Below are positions 14,822-23,224 of a DNA stretch of 37,432 bases, in pieces. The DNA lies in assembly GCF_030684035.1 (NCBI RefSeq), contig NZ_JAUXPI010000011.1, forward strand, positions 1-37,432, given 5' to 3'. Made by a program: the position numbers and the translations under genes. Positions within the stretch are counted from its first letter, which is position 1. Every line of letters begins with the position of its first letter. The notes under the pieces are model-generated. The model was given only the letters and a program-made list of their open reading frames with translations. It searched no databases and was not told the origin of the DNA. The stretch comes from Phaeovulum sp. (GTDB lineage: Bacteria; Pseudomonadota; Alphaproteobacteria; Rhodobacterales; Rhodobacteraceae).

Positions 14822-16089
14822 ATGGCGTGGTGTCACGTCCCCGGCACGGGCTTTCCCTCTGCGCAGGCGGCGGAGGATTGGATCTGGGCGTCATGCTCGC
14901 CGAGCCCGGCTACCACACCCGCGCCTTTGTGGAATGGGAGGACTGGCCGCGTGCCGTTCTCATTGCGGCCCAGCACGCCGAGTATTTCGCTGCGGCGCCT
15001 ATCTGGGACGATCTGCGCAGTTTCGATGCCCGGCCCTTCCGCGGCACCTTCGACACGGTGCTGGCCGGGTATCCCTGTCAACCCTTCAGCGGTGCCGGAA
15101 AGCGCGGCGGCGCCGCTGATCCCCGCCACCTCTGGCCCGAGGTCGCCCGCGTCATCGGGGAATGTTCCCCCGAGTGGGTCTTTCTCGAAAACGTCGCCGG
15201 TCATGTCACCCTCGGCCTTGAATCCGTCCTGCGAGAGCTTTGGGGCATGGGTTACACGCCTGCGGCGGGCCTGTTCAGCGCGGCAGAGGTCAGTGCGCCG
15301 CACCAGCGGCTGCGCATCTTCATCCTGGCCCACACCGATGAGTCTGCATCCGGGCACGGACCGCTACAACCCAGCTGGCAACAGCGATTTCACCCGCAAG
15401 GCGGAAGCGCTGGCGCTGGGCATCAGCAACTGGTCGACGCCGAAGGCGACGGATGGCGCGAAGGGTGGGCCGGGCCAGAGTTATGGCTCGGGAGGAACCC
15501 CACCCCTGCCCGCGCAGGCGGCGCAATGGCCAAGCCCGCAAGCGCGGGATTTCCGCTCAGGCGACACGCCGGGATGCAAGCGGCAGCTGCGCAAACGAGC
15601 GCAGGGCTGGTCGCAGAACCTGAACGATACGGTGGCGCAATGGCCGACCCCGGCCGCGCAGAACTGGAAGGGCAGCTCCGAGGCGAGCATTACCCGGGCC
15701 GACGGCAAGAGCCGGATGGATATCCTGCACTACCGGGCGGAACAGGGCTTCACCCACCCGGACCCGGCGACCTCGCCGCATGGGCTGCGACCCTCGCATC
15801 ACGCCCCGATCTCGCGCCCGCTGTGGGCTTCGATGATTGCCTCGCATGGGCGCGTCGTCTCGCGGCGGATCCTGAAGGGCCGCTCAAAGCGGCGGCTGAA
15901 CCCGCTCTTCGTCGGATGGCTGATGGGCTGGCCCATCGGGCACGCGCTCTGCGCCTGCTCGGCAACGGAGTTCACCCTCTGGCAGCGGCACATGCGTGGC
16001 GCGCTCTCGCAGCTGCCCATGGCCTCGGGCCCGTGGATCTGGCGATCGACGGACCAGGCCCAGCGCCCGGCGCAGATGTCCCTGTTTGA
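14818..16089 (+). CDS. DNA cytosine-5 methyltransferase (phage type)
   Basis: Methylates cytosine C5 in DNA, probably to protect phage DNA. In the 423-residue frame, motif I is LSLCAGGGGLDLG (about 12-24), motif IV GYPCQPFSG with nucleophile C87, motif VI ENV at 124-126 and motif VIII QRLRIFIL at 163-170. Motif X is LLGNGVHPLAAAHAW near 380-395. The region between VIII and X is low-complexity and overlaps a second open frame with its own family-like motifs, so where the native protein ends is uncertain. GTG 14818 overlaps the previous stop as GTGA. Confidence 0.82.
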   Translation: MNGVVSRPRHGLSLCAGGGGLDLGVMLAEPGYHTRAFVEWEDWPRAVLIAAQHAEYFAAAPIWDDLRSFDARPFRGTFDTVLAGYPCQPFSGAGKRGGAADPRHLWPEVARVIGECSPEWVFLENVAGHVTLGLESVLRELWGMGYTPAAGLFSAAEVSAPHQRLRIFILAHTDESASGHGPLQPSWQQRFHPQGGSAGAGHQQLVDAEGDGWREGWAGPELWLGRNPTPARAGGAMAKPASAGFPLRRHAGMQAAAAQTSAGLVAEPERYGGAMADPGRAELEGQLRGEHYPGRRQEPDGYPALPGGTGLHPPGPGDLAAWAATLASRPDLAPAVGFDDCLAWARRLAADPEGPLKAAAEPALRRMADGLAHRARALRLLGNGVHPLAAAHAWRALAAAHGLGPVDLAIDGPGPAPGADVPV

Positions 16090-16105
16090 GGGATTTCAGC
16101 CATGA
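15338..16105 (+). CDS. Alternative-frame methyltransferase C-terminal region
   Basis: This frame is one base ahead of the methyltransferase frame. It contains NWSTPKATDGAKGG (from 15428), QWPTPAAQNWKGS (from 15638) and LNPLFVGWLMGWP with GHALCACSATEF (from 15896), segments I recognise as the usual C-terminal part of many phage cytosine methyltransferases. Its stop overlaps the next gene as ATGA, the pattern of a real operon member, while the other frame stops 12 bases before that gene. It may be reached by a frameshift near 15300-15340, by its own ATG 15338 (no ribosome site), or the locus may be a frameshifted gene. Confidence 0.5.
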   Translation: MSLHPGTDRYNPAGNSDFTRKAEALALGISNWSTPKATDGAKGGPGQSYGSGGTPPLPAQAAQWPSPQARDFRSGDTPGCKRQLRKRAQGWSQNLNDTVAQWPTPAAQNWKGSSEASITRADGKSRMDILHYRAEQGFTHPDPATSPHGLRPSHHAPISRPLWASMIASHGRVVSRRILKGRSKRRLNPLFVGWLMGWPIGHALCACSATEFTLWQRHMRGALSQLPMASGPWIWRSTDQAQRPAQMSLFEGFQP

Positions 16106-16791
16106 GTTTCCACAGTCGGATCGGCCGCACGGGCGGGACAAAGGTCAAACGTGCGCTGGGCGTGCAGGCGGCGCTGGAATGGGCATTCCGGGTGGAAAAG
16201 GCGCAGTTGGAGCTGGAGCTGCCGAAGGACGTGACTGAGGAAGGTTTCGGCTTTGGCCTCGAATACGTCCTGCTGCAACGCGCCGAGCTCGGCTGCAAGA
16301 TCGACGGCGGCCAGCACAAGATGGGCAGCTACACCCACCCGGATGCCGAAGTCATTGCCGCCACCGTCGCCGGGCTGCCCGATAGCCTCGGCGGCAAGCG
16401 TATGGCGATCCGCGTGGCAGAGCTGGCGCGGGCTGGCCTGACACCGGACTGGATGCCGGGTGCCGTGCCGCGCTGCGTGCCGGTTGAGACCAGGAGCAAC
16501 CAGCATGGCGAACGGGCCGCCACCATCGTGGTCGGCATCGAGCGCGTCTTGCATCGCGGGCGCTGGCGAACCGTCGAGGTCTTGGCCTGCCCCGTCGCCT
16601 GGAGGCCACACCCGAAGCAAATCGCCTCCGCGCGGCGCGGCTACGGCGATTGGTGGCGGGCGCTGGGCTGGGTACGGGAGGGGTTGATCGCGGGTGGCAT
16701 GCTGCGCGAGGTCGAGGTGACGGCGGCGATGCCGAAGGCGCGGCCGTGGCTGGCACGCGGGGGTTCTGGAATTCACGCGCAGGGCAGTTGA
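16102..16791 (+). CDS. Conserved phage protein of unknown function
   Basis: A 229-residue protein starting MSFHSRIGRTGGTKVKRALG, with the segment KIDGGQHKMGSYTHPDAEVI that I recall from alphaproteobacterial prophages but cannot assign. It is basic, soluble, with no signal or membrane segment. ATG 16102 overlaps the stop of the alternative methyltransferase frame as ATGA. The last about 15 residues (ARGGSGIHAQGS) look unlike the rest and an IS30 remnant starts 50 bases later, so the original C-terminus may have been replaced when the downstream island arrived. Confidence 0.65.
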   Translation: MSFHSRIGRTGGTKVKRALGVQAALEWAFRVEKAQLELELPKDVTEEGFGFGLEYVLLQRAELGCKIDGGQHKMGSYTHPDAEVIAATVAGLPDSLGGKRMAIRVAELARAGLTPDWMPGAVPRCVPVETRSNQHGERAATIVVGIERVLHRGRWRTVEVLACPVAWRPHPKQIASARRGYGDWWRALGWVREGLIAGGMLREVEVTAAMPKARPWLARGGSGIHAQGS

Positions 16792-16841
16792 TCAGATTGA
16801 AAGGTGGGGCCGCATTCCGCGAGCTCGGGGCGCTGACCAAC

Positions 16842-17132
16842 AGGTGACCAGCGGCGATGAACGAGATGGTCGTGTACGAACCGATGGATTTCGCCGCCCT
16901 CAACCAGCTTGCGCGGGCGGCGGCATCGCGTGCGGCGGACATCGTAGACACGCCGCGCCGCTTGCGGGCAACAGGTGCCGTCGTCCCGCCGACCCCGCGC
17001 CAATTCGCGGCAGATCGTGCTCGCCGGGCGGGTCAGAAGCTCCCCGATCGCCCGCTGGCTGCTGCCCCGACTGTGCTCGGCGAATATCACGCCACGTTCC
17101 TCGCTGCTGAGGTGCTTGCTTCGTCTGTCCAT
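16842..17132 (-). pseudogene. IS30-family transposase, N-terminal remnant
   Basis: Starting at ATG 17132, 97 codons match the IS30 transposase N-terminus: MDRRSKHLSSEERGVIFAEH, helix-turn-helix QRAIGELLTRPASTICREL, then HDHLVHRRWSP. After RWSP the frame runs into unrelated sequence and stops at 16773. The DDE catalytic core is missing. Upstream, around 17150-17180, sequence resembling an IS30 terminal repeat (CAAGTTTCAAGTGCAACACC on the minus strand) remains. The break at about 16842 is probably a junction of the rearrangement that brought in the 17-22.8 kb island. Confidence 0.75.
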
Positions 17133-17260
17133 CGCAACATCCTACGCCCACAGGGCGCTGGGTGTTGCACTTGAAACTTGAGCCTAAGCTGGCGCCTTGT
17201 CCGCCATCATTTTCTGAGTGCTGTCGGGATCAAGTAACTTGGTCACAGTAGGTATCTGCC

Positions 17261-19237
17261 CTACCAGCTGTAGCCCACGGTAATCGATCCGCCGAAATCA
17301 CGGGAATTTCTGGTAATTTCCGCATTGACCGCGCCGTCGACATAGAAACCGTTGGACGCCACCATCCCCGCGCTCGCAGCCAAGATCAGAGCGTCTCTTT
17401 CACGGGTCGCACCGGATGCCGGGAAGATCACACCCGGAACGCTCAGGAACGACCTGGTACCCGGTTCATTCGAAGCAAACTCGTGCGCCCAAGCCGCGCG
17501 CAGCCCGAATGTGGTATTTCCGCTTCCGACTTGGTCGGTGGGCCATTGCATATCCACTCCCAGTTCGGTGCGAAGCGAGGTTGTGGTGTGTTCATCATAC
17601 TGGAGAGCGAAACTTGAGGTACCCGATGCCGCAGTCTCTGAATATGCCTTCGTGGTATAGGATTGCGCGCGTACGCCTGCAAACGGCGTAAACACGCCCA
17701 TGTGATAGCCGGCTTCTATATGCGCCGCGACGGTGTCGGCCGTTGTCGCACCAATCAACCGGTCCGTTCCAGCAATCGTGACAGTCCGATCGGTCGTAAT
17801 GTCGCTCCGCCCAAAGGCAAGGACGCCTTCAAGATAGGCACGGTCAGATGATGTCCGACCACGAAGAGCCGCAAATACTGTATCGCTGGTGCCAGATCCA
17901 AAACCATTATTCAACGTAAAGTCCGCGTTATTTCGGGAAAGTGCGATGCCAAAATCTTTGCCGGCACTTGGCGAGAAGTTCAAACCGAATGCAATGCCGC
18001 TGTTCTTTGAGGCCCGGTCGTGTGAGCCGACGCTTGCATCTCCATCGGTCGCATTGCGAGAGCCGTACGCCGACGCCCAAGCATTCCAGAGGCTTGGCTG
18101 TTCGGCCAGCATCGCAGGATAGGCAATTGCCTGCTCGGCTGGGTTCGGTGCTTCAGATCCATACTTGCCGGTGTAGGCTCCATCGATCTTTTCCCGCACC
18201 AAGCCGATCGGAACACCTTGGTCGCGCGGGGCAATAACCTGACCGCGTGGCTTTTGGCCAGAGCCTGCCACGGCGTCAAGAAAGGCGTTCATCGAGTCTA
18301 TGCCCGTCGGAGCAACACCGGTCGAGACTTCACCAGACATCTGCCCAAGGCTCAGGGCCAGTTCTTCGGGGGTTTGGGTGGCGGCCAGAATGGCTATCCC
18401 GATAGGAAGCACGCCGCCATTCGCCACATAATTCGATAACGCCTCGGAAACCGAGCGTTCGTTCTCAGTCAATAGCGAATTGTCGACGGCCGTATCAAAC
18501 CCATTTGCCGCCAGCGTGCAAATCTGGATTGTATTGCTGTCAAGTGTCACTGACCCGTTACGCGCAAAAGCGGAGCCACAGGTAATAGAGGAGGAGGTAT
18601 TTAGCGTAATGCTGGTTAGCGCCACGATCTGGCCCTCCAGCTTGGATGAAGTATCCAGCGTTGCGGAGCTACCGACCCGGTAGAACACATTCCCAGCTTG
18701 TGCCCCATTCGCGAGTACCACTGAAGAATCACTTCCAGCGATAAGGGTACTTCCAATGTTGAAGATGAAAATCGCATTCGGATCGCCGCCGGCATCCAGC
18801 GTCAATGTCTGATTTGTCGCGAGACCTGCGGATGAGTCAAAGTTGTAGACACCACCAGTCAGGGTCATGCCGCCAAGATCCTGACCTGTCAGGTCAACTG
18901 ACGCCGGGCGCCCTGCCAGGACCGTGTAAAGCGTAGTCAGTTCGCTCTGGATGCGCCCCGCAACGGCATCCCCAAGGTACGCTGCTCCGCCTGCCTGCGT
19001 AACACTGCCGCTTCCAGTGTAGGATGTTCCCGGGCTGATCGCTATATTTCCGTTGATAGTTGTCGGCCCGGTGTTCGTCAGTGTCTGGCCGGCAATCACG
19101 GCGAAGCTTTGCAAGTCCTGTGCGTTTACCGCACTAACCTGGGCTATGCTAAAGGGGACTGCAACAAGCGCCGAACCGACAAGAGTTTGGATTGAAATCG
19201 ACATTATACTCATTTCAAATTTGAGGCAGTATTCCAT
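17261..19237 (-). CDS. Autotransporter with an ice-binding-like (DUF3494) passenger domain
   Basis: A 658-residue secreted outer-membrane protein. Residues about 12-40 are a signal peptide ending SAVNAQ. Residues about 46-237 match DUF3494/ice-binding beta-solenoid domains: NGNIAISPGT, the long helix region AYLGDAVAGRIQSELTTLYT, GGVYNFDSSAGLATNQTLTL, NVFYRVGSSATLDTSSKLEG, and IVALTSITLNTSSSITCGSA. A linker follows, and residues about 385-658 are an autotransporter beta-barrel (LWNAWASAYGSR ... ends SITVGYSW with a terminal aromatic). C220 and C240 may form a disulfide. ATG 19237 has AGGA close by; ATG 19204 is an alternative. Its base composition is clearly lower in GC than the host genes, suggesting transfer. 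Ice binding is not proven; adhesion is equally possible. Confidence 0.82.
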   Translation of the reverse strand: MEYCLKFEMSIMSISIQTLVGSALVAVPFSIAQVSAVNAQDLQSFAVIAGQTLTNTGPTTINGNIAISPGTSYTGSGSVTQAGGAAYLGDAVAGRIQSELTTLYTVLAGRPASVDLTGQDLGGMTLTGGVYNFDSSAGLATNQTLTLDAGGDPNAIFIFNIGSTLIAGSDSSVVLANGAQAGNVFYRVGSSATLDTSSKLEGQIVALTSITLNTSSSITCGSAFARNGSVTLDSNTIQICTLAANGFDTAVDNSLLTENERSVSEALSNYVANGGVLPIGIAILAATQTPEELALSLGQMSGEVSTGVAPTGIDSMNAFLDAVAGSGQKPRGQVIAPRDQGVPIGLVREKIDGAYTGKYGSEAPNPAEQAIAYPAMLAEQPSLWNAWASAYGSRNATDGDASVGSHDRASKNSGIAFGLNFSPSAGKDFGIALSRNNADFTLNNGFGSGTSDTVFAALRGRTSSDRAYLEGVLAFGRSDITTDRTVTIAGTDRLIGATTADTVAAHIEAGYHMGVFTPFAGVRAQSYTTKAYSETAASGTSSFALQYDEHTTTSLRTELGVDMQWPTDQVGSGNTTFGLRAAWAHEFASNEPGTRSFLSVPGVIFPASGATRERDALILAASAGMVASNGFYVDGAVNAEITRNSRDFGGSITVGYSW

Positions 19238-19338
19238 TTTCCTGCAGGACTACTTGCCGAAATTTCACAAGTATTTGCACCACTCTGAACTCTTTGCGTT
19301 CTGCTGATTCAGCGTGGTTCATCTACTCTATTGCTTTT

Positions 19339-19354
19339 GCCTATTCCCCTAGGC
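19339..19354. promoter_or_regulatory. GCCTA-N6-TAGGC inverted repeat upstream of the autotransporter
   Basis: GCCTA (19339-19343) and TAGGC (19350-19354) form a dyad about 100 bases upstream of ATG 19237. A similar dyad lies 42 bases further upstream, about four helical turns, a spacing typical of activator pairs. Confidence 0.4.
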
Positions 19355-19380
19355 ACCGGGATAGAGGCCTTTCGTCGTCA

Positions 19381-19395
19381 GCCTAAAACGTAGGC
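19381..19395. promoter_or_regulatory. GCCTA-N5-TAGGC inverted repeat upstream of the autotransporter
   Basis: GCCTA-AAACG-TAGGC is a perfect 5+5 dyad. It pairs with the one at 19339-19354 in sequence and orientation. No protein is assigned; LuxR/NarL-type regulators bind comparable dyads. Confidence 0.4.
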
Positions 19396-19459
19396 TGTGT
19401 CGTGCGGCGATGGCGAACGGGTGGGGAGGCGGGATGCTGCACGCCCGACCCCCGACCTC

Positions 19460-19825
19460 TCAGTCGGTGAGCGCTTGGAAAACCCGGATCAATTGTAGGA
19501 TTCGGTAGCTTTCTGGATCGATCACCACAATCCGATCATCGACGACCGCGTAACGCTGGCCGTAGGGCAGTCGCGGCAGGGAATAGCGCCAATAGTCATC
19601 CAAAAAAATCAGGGCATCCCGACCGACCACGTCGCCGGTTCGATCTCGGTACAGCCATTGATCGGCCGGCACTCCTTTGCCCACCTGACCCGGAGGCACG
19701 CAGGGCGGGTTCTTCTTTGCTAGGCCTGGCGGGCACCCATTTGTCTCGGCATACGCAGCGGCGGCATGCATAGACGGCACGAAGGCCGCCAAGGCGACCG
19801 CAAGAAGTCTAGGAACTATTTTCAT
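19460..19825 (-). CDS. Small secreted protein with a CPPGLAKKNPPCVPPGQ motif
   Basis: A 121-residue exported protein. A signal peptide spans MKIVPRLLAVALAAFVPSMH to about residue 28. The mature start has the cysteine/proline motif CPPGLAKKNPPCVPPGQ, seen in RcnB/YpeC-like periplasmic proteins of proteobacteria. The C-terminal half (LPYGQRYAVVDDRIVVIDPE, then YRILQLIRVF) resembles the short beta-hairpin repeat of such proteins. The role is unknown. ATG 19825 was chosen for the clean signal peptide and an AGGA eight bases upstream; two upstream ATGs are in frame. It sits in the island. Confidence 0.72.
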   Translation of the reverse strand: MKIVPRLLAVALAAFVPSMHAAAAYAETNGCPPGLAKKNPPCVPPGQVGKGVPADQWLYRDRTGDVVGRDALIFLDDYWRYSLPRLPYGQRYAVVDDRIVVIDPESYRILQLIRVFQALTD

Positions 19826-19884
19826 CGGCATTTTCCTGGCGAGGCTCCGACTGTACAACGCGCACCTGCCTGATTGGTTCCCAT

Positions 19885-20195
19885 AAGCGCATTATCATCC
19901 AGCTACGCGACCCGGCAGATTGGGAGGCGCTGGCTTCGGCCGAGGCCAAATTCAACCCGCGCATTCGCGCCGGTATAGGTGATCTGGCAAAGGTGCCACC
20001 TGCGCGGCGCGTTTCCGGGCCGTGGGTATCGTCTGGCCAAGCGTCCGCTTTGCGGGCGGCATGTGCATCGGCGCCTTCTGGCCCGATGTGGTGCCGATCC
20101 CGGCGCGGGGCGCGCATTTCTCCTATCACTGGAACGGCGAGGCGGTGGACTACGTCAAGACGCTCGATACCGGCGAAATCATGCGCGTAACCTGA
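19885..20195 (+). pseudogene. Frameshifted gene remnant
   Basis: Two protein-like stretches in different frames follow one another: RIIIQLRDPADWEALASAEA with KFNPRIRAGIGDLAKVP (about 19888-19998), then VRFAGGMCIGAFWPDVVPIP and FSYHWNGEAVDYVKTLDTGE to a TGA at 20193-20195. They read like one decayed gene or two joined fragments. No family is recognised. A good terminator hairpin follows at 20314. Confidence 0.4.
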
Positions 20196-20313
20196 AGGCG
20201 CGGGGCCGTTCCCGGCAGGCTAGGCCGCCGCGGCTCGGCGGTCACAACCGCGGTTCAGAACCCCATTGACAACCCTGCCCCTCTTGACTCATACCTTGAC
20301 CATCGAAGATTTG

Positions 20314-20341
20314 CGCCCGGAGGTCACCCTCCGGGCGTTTT
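20314..20341 (+). terminator. Rho-independent terminator
   Basis: CGCCCGGAGG (20314-20323) and CCTCCGGGCG (20328-20337) form a perfect 10-bp stem with a TCAC loop, followed by TTTT. It lies about 120 bases after the remnant gene on the plus strand and insulates the downstream kinase locus. Confidence 0.7.
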
Positions 20342-20781
20342 GCGTTACCCCCCCTGGCATGGTTCCTCCCCGGCCCCATTCGCATGCGGGGGGGCGCAGC
20401 GCGGCATTTCGCTAGCGACAGGGCGAAAATAAAGGAAGCCACCCCGAAGCCACCAAGCTAGAAGTGATTGCCTAATATCAACGTCAAAACAGATGCTTGG
20501 CGGATGCGCTTGGGCGATCTGGCGTGCAAAGTGGATTCTGCCGCAGGAATCCACTGGATCCGGCGGCTATTAGCCCGCTGCCATTTAGCGCACCCGATTT
20601 TTCTTGCGAGAAGAGCGTGAGTGTGTATGCCCTTACAACGATAAGTTGAAGTTGAAGGCACACGCTGAATGGCTTTTCTTGGCGACCTGGGTTTCCCGGA
20701 TCGGTGGAGCAAGTAGGGGTTCTGGAGCGGGAAGAAGCGGCGCGCGTCTGGGCGCAGTGGGCAGCGTCTTCGGAGGTCTCA
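20342..20781. other. Gene-free stretch before the histidine kinase
   Basis: No gene is supported here. It holds an AT-richer leader and one hairpin (20530-20555). A promoter for the kinase is presumed but no clear -35/-10 pair stands out. Confidence 0.4.
20530..20555. repeat. Inverted repeat / hairpin
   Basis: AGTGGATTC (20530-20538) and GAATCCACT (20547-20555) are exact complements around TGCCGCAG; TGC/GCA can extend the stem across a one-base bulge. No T-tract follows. It could be a regulator site or a relic of an element end. Confidence 0.4.
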
Positions 20782-22590
20782 ATGTTTCGCATGATCATCG
20801 AAAACGCTCCTGTCGGCGTCCTTGTGGTGGACGAACACGGGACTGTGGTGTTTTGCAACAAAAGCGCTGAGGCGATTTTTCTGAGCTCGGGCGGCAAACT
20901 GGCTGGCGCAAAGATTTCCTCGATTTTGCCCGGCACCCTTGTTGTTGGCGGAGATCTTTTACTACGCATTTTTCATCCGGATGCCGGTCGCGATAGCATT
21001 GCGCTGCATTCGATACAGGGCGGCGTCAACAAATACGAAATTCGACAGAGTGCCTTCGTTAATGATGACTGGCGATGGCTCAATATCGTGATGTTCAACG
21101 ACGCTACGAGTTGGGTCGATGCAGAGAACGCATTGAAGGCACAGGAAAAACGCTGGAACCTGGCCTTGCAGGGGAGCCAGATCGGCGTCTTTGAATCTGA
21201 CCTGCGCAAGGGCACCGGGATCGCGTCCGACACGTGGTAAGAACTGGTCGGGATATCCAATTCCGGCGGGCTCGACTCGGATGAAGAATGGCGCAAGCGG
21301 GTTCATCCTGACGACTTGGAAAGGGTCGTTGCCGCCGACGCTGAATGCATCGACGGCAAGATCGAAAAGTCTGAAGCAAAGTATCGAATGCTGGGACGCG
21401 ACGGCGACTGGCGCTGGATGCGCTCGGTTCTGAGGGCGACCGAGCGCGACAGCACGGGTAAAGCGGTCCGACTGCTCGGCACGATGACCGATATCACGCT
21501 TCTGGAGAACGCAGTGGATTTGGCGCAAGCCAAAGAGGCCGAGCTTGCGTCGCTCATTGTCAATGCACCTGTTGCGATGGCGGTGTTGGCGCTGTCCGGA
21601 AAGTTCCTGTTGTTGAACGCTGCCTGTTACAGGCTGCTGGGGTATCCTGAAGGCACGCTACGCGATCGAAGCCTGTGGAGATTGGCCAACATCGAGATGA
21701 TGGCGGAACTCCGCACCGAGGTTGAGGGGCTCATCGATGGAAAGGTCAGCACTTTTACTGCCGAGAAGCAATATGAACGACCCGACGGTTCCAAAGTGGA
21801 TTTTGTTGTCCGGATGTCGAAGATCCGTGGAAATACGTCAGAGCAGACCCGGATCGTCGCGCAGATGATCGACATCACAGAGAAAAATCGGCTTGCCAAA
21901 CTCAAGGATGATTTCCTGGCGACCATAAGCCATGAGATGCGAACGCCGCTTACGGTGGTGCATGGTGCGCTTAGCTTGCTGCAGGGCCTGGGCGAGCTTC
22001 CCGGCCAATCGGAAAAGCTGCTCGGCCTCGCCCGCCGGAACAGCGACAGGCTTTTGCATCTCGTCAACGACCTTCTCGATTTTCAAAAGCTCAACTCCGG
22101 CCAGCTCTCGCTGCAGTTGGAGGTGGTCAACGTTGTTGACCTCGTGAAACAATCCGTCGAGGAAATCGAACCCCTCGTGTCGAAGTTCGGCGTCAACATC
22201 ACCTTTGATGCCGTCCGAAAACACCTTTGGGTGCGCGCCGATCCCTTGCGCGCGAAACAGGTCATTACAAACCTGCTTTCGAACGCGGCGAAGTTCGCGC
22301 CGCCCGATGGCAGCATCGAGGTTGGATTGGATGAGACCTGCACCGTCTCGGTCACCGACCACGGCCGGGGCATTTCGGACGAGTTTCGCGACCGGATTTT
22401 TCTGCCGTTTTCGCAGCAAGCCGAGCATTCGACGCGCGCCCGCGAGGGCTCGGGCCTTGGGCTGGCAATTTCCAAGGGCCTCGTAGAACGAATGGGTGGG
22501 CAGATCGGCTTCGAGTCAGCGCCGAATGTCAGAACCACGTTCTGGGTGCGTTTTCCAATGGCGGCGGAAGACGAGCGGCGTTCGGCCTGA
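20782..22590 (+). pseudogene. PAS-PAS-PAS sensor histidine kinase interrupted by an in-frame stop
   Basis: Before the stop lies a complete PAS domain (MFRMIIENAPVGVLVVDEHG...) and the start of a second. A TAA at 21238-21240 then interrupts GIASDTW-stop-ELVGISNSG, where PAS domains normally read on, and the same frame continues to 22590. Downstream are the rest of PAS2, a third PAS (LIVNAPVAMAVLALSGKFLL), HisKA with the phosphorylatable His in LATISHEMRTPL, and HATPase_c motifs NLLSNAAKFA (N), DHGRGIS (G1), FLPFSQ (F) and GSGLGLAISKGL (G2). There is no transmembrane segment and no receiver domain. ATG 20782 follows a good GGAGG at 20772. A separate restart could give a PAS-HK protein. Confidence 0.8.
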
Positions 22591-22674
22591 AATGAATTTC
22601 ATCGGTTGCGCTGAACTGGTCGCCGAGCGTGCGTTTGATTTAAGCCGCGCTGTCTGGCGATGATGGTTCGGTAA

Positions 22675-22873
22675 ACCGCACGTCTGGCTGCAGGCACTCG
22701 GCCACAATCCGCGCCTGCGCCTGCTCCGGCCAAAGCCTTCGCCGAGGCTCTGCAACCTCGCGCCGCGCGGCATACCCACCGCCACCATCCGCCATGCCAG
22801 CCTCGATCTGCTACCGCAGACCTTCTGGCTGATCGCGCGGCACACAGAAACCTGCCAAATCAACGGACCCGAA
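22675..22873 (+). pseudogene. Open 5' extension before the ParB-like gene, probably a gene remnant
   Basis: From a TAA at 22672 the frame stays open for 66 codons directly into the ParB-like start at 22874, reading for example PHVWLQALGHNPRLRLLRPK and LDLLPQTFWLIARHTETCQI. It resembles the C-terminus of a phage protein whose upstream part was lost at the island boundary. No family is recognised. Confidence 0.35.
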
Positions 22874-23167
22874 ATGGACCTGACCTTCGCGCCCGATAAG
22901 GTGGCGCACTGGCCGCTTGAGCGGCTGCGCCCCTATGCGCGCAATGCCAAGCAGCACGGCACCGAACAGGTTGCCAGAATCGCCGCCAGCATGATCGAGT
23001 TTGGCTGGACGGTGCCGTGCCTCGTGGCCGAGGATGGCGAGCTGATCGCGGGCCATGGCCGGGTGCTGGCGGCAGCGCAGCTTGGCATTGCGACCGTGCC
23101 GGTAATCGTGATGCCGCATCTGAGCGATGCGCAGCGCCGTGCCTACCGCATCGCCGACAACAAGCTT
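22874..23167 (+). pseudogene. ParB-like / DNA methyltransferase fusion, 5' half (split by IS1111-type element)
   Basis: The first 98 codons form the ParB N-terminal nuclease-like domain found at the front of many phage DNA-modification methylases: HWPLERLRPYARNAKQHG, FGWTVPCLVAEDGELIAGHG (the GxxRxxA-like GHGR box follows) and AYRIADNKL. The sequence breaks exactly after NKL, where relatives continue TELGEWDE. That continuation is found at 24557 in the same reading frame, so the gene was intact before the element arrived. The 5' half now reads about 100 foreign codons to a stop at 23476. Confidence 0.85.
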
Positions 23168-23224
23168 CTGTGGTTGCCGCCCGTGGTGCAAGGAGTTTTT
23201 GCCCCTTTTGCGCATGTGATCGAT

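Noticed and set aside
14822-15330. The first half of the alternative frame over the methyltransferase
   Set aside because: In this part only the 14818 frame carries methyltransferase motifs I, IV, VI and VIII; the other frame is Ser/Pro-rich noise. The alternative frame is credible only after about 15338.
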